Source of the DNA: Shewanella sp.
GTDB lineage: Bacteria; Pseudomonadota; Gammaproteobacteria; Enterobacterales; Shewanellaceae
DNA: 16,512 nt
NCBI GenBank assembly: GCA_004195335.1
Contig: SDWK01000145.1
Span: 1 to 16,512 of the forward strand
Reading direction: 5' to 3'
This document shows, one piece after another, positions 16,085-16,512 of the stretch; the stretch's first letter is position 1; each line of letters begins with the position of its first letter. Position numbers and translations under genes: made by a program. The notes under the pieces were generated by a model. That model was not told the origin of the DNA. It was given only the letters and a program-made list of their open reading frames with translations, and did no database searches.

Positions 16085-16512
16085 ATGTTTAAAAGCGCTG
16101 TAATAAGGCTGCTAATATTACTTAGCTGCTCAGTGTTTGGTTTTTCGGTTCACTCTGCAGTGATTTTGCAGTACCACCATGTATCTGAAAATACGCCTGC
16201 AATCACCAGTGTGACACCCGATCAATTTAGTGAGCAGATGCAATATCTAGCGGATAATGATTTTGTTGTGACGCCGCTTTCTCAAGTGATCGATGCCATT
16301 AAAAGTGATCAGAAATTACCGACCAAAACGATAGTGATAACGTTCGACGATGGTTATCAAAGTATTGCTAAAACGGCTCATCCTATTTTAAAGGAATATG
16401 GATTCCCCTACACGGTATTTGTCTCAGTTGAACCGATAAAAGCAAAGTATCGCCAAATGATGAGCTGGGATGACCTTATTGCTCTCTCCCGTGAAGGGGC
16501 TGAGATAGCGAA
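16085..16512 (+). CDS. Polysaccharide deacetylase, partial at right edge
   Basis: Only the first 142 residues are in the window, and the frame is open to the end. It begins with a hydrophobic signal sequence (residues 1-24, MFKSAVIRLL then VFGFSVHSA). The catalytic NodB-type domain follows, with YHHV at 30-33 and TFDDGY at 86-91, where D88 and D89 are the family's catalytic base and metal ligand. Such enzymes remove acetyl groups from sugar polymers in the periplasm or at the cell surface; the polymer cannot be told from this part. The lipobox-like LLSC at 12-15 leaves open whether it is a lipoprotein. GAGG at 16071-16074 supports the ATG start. It diverges closely from the MATE gene. Confidence 0.88.
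   Translation, partial: MFKSAVIRLLILLSCSVFGFSVHSAVILQYHHVSENTPAITSVTPDQFSEQMQYLADNDFVVTPLSQVIDAIKSDQKLPTKTIVITFDDGYQSIAKTAHPILKEYGFPYTVFVSVEPIKAKYRQMMSWDDLIALSREGAEIA

Overview
This window looks like chromosomal DNA of a marine gammaproteobacterium, most likely Shewanella. The evidence is the combination of greB and tex, bioH next to a comF/gntX gene, and nfuA, which are neighbourhoods known from Enterobacterales and Shewanella, together with the close protein similarity recalled for GreB, Tex, BioH and NfuA. The genus call is inference; no database search was possible.

Layout, left to right. Positions 1-697 hold no intact gene: a decayed minus-strand relic resembling the tRNA methyltransferase TrmO/TsaA (about 165-582) and a short hairpin repeat (605-671) just upstream of greB. 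Then come greB (698-1189), a leader with an inverted repeat and two TyrR-like boxes, and a thiamine-diphosphate 2-oxo-acid decarboxylase of the indolepyruvate/pyruvate decarboxylase type (1436-3235). The 3' end of that gene is repeated in tandem with a 114-bp period. A small PqqD-like protein (3681-4052) with a clear terminator follows, then repeat copies, then tex (4310-6676) with its own terminator. In E. coli greB and tex are neighbours; here two genes lie between them.

The middle part holds a membrane LtaS-like sulfatase/phosphoglycerol-transferase (7068-9059) behind a long, hairpin-rich leader, an unrecognised Gln-rich hydrophilic protein (9072-9575, minus), bioH (minus) and a divergent comF/gntX gene (plus). 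A secreted M14 zinc carboxypeptidase with a GATase1-like C-terminal region (11283-13829, minus) converges on comF. nfuA (14058-14636) is divergent from the peptidase and carries a plausible IscR type 1 site. A bidirectional terminator separates nfuA from a DinF-type MATE transporter (minus). A polysaccharide deacetylase gene begins at 16085 and runs off the right edge.

The genes do not form one pathway. They are transcription elongation and RNA handling (greB, tex), biotin synthesis (bioH), Fe-S assembly (nfuA), envelope and secreted functions (sulfatase, M14 peptidase, deacetylase, MATE) and aromatic 2-oxo-acid metabolism. I found no mobile element with a transposase, no CRISPR array, no defence system and no tRNA or rRNA gene. 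The most interesting signals are regulatory or small-scale: the TyrR-like boxes before the decarboxylase, the in-frame 114-bp repeat of its tail, the structured sulfatase leader, the IscR-like site before nfuA, and the gene relic with hairpin repeats.
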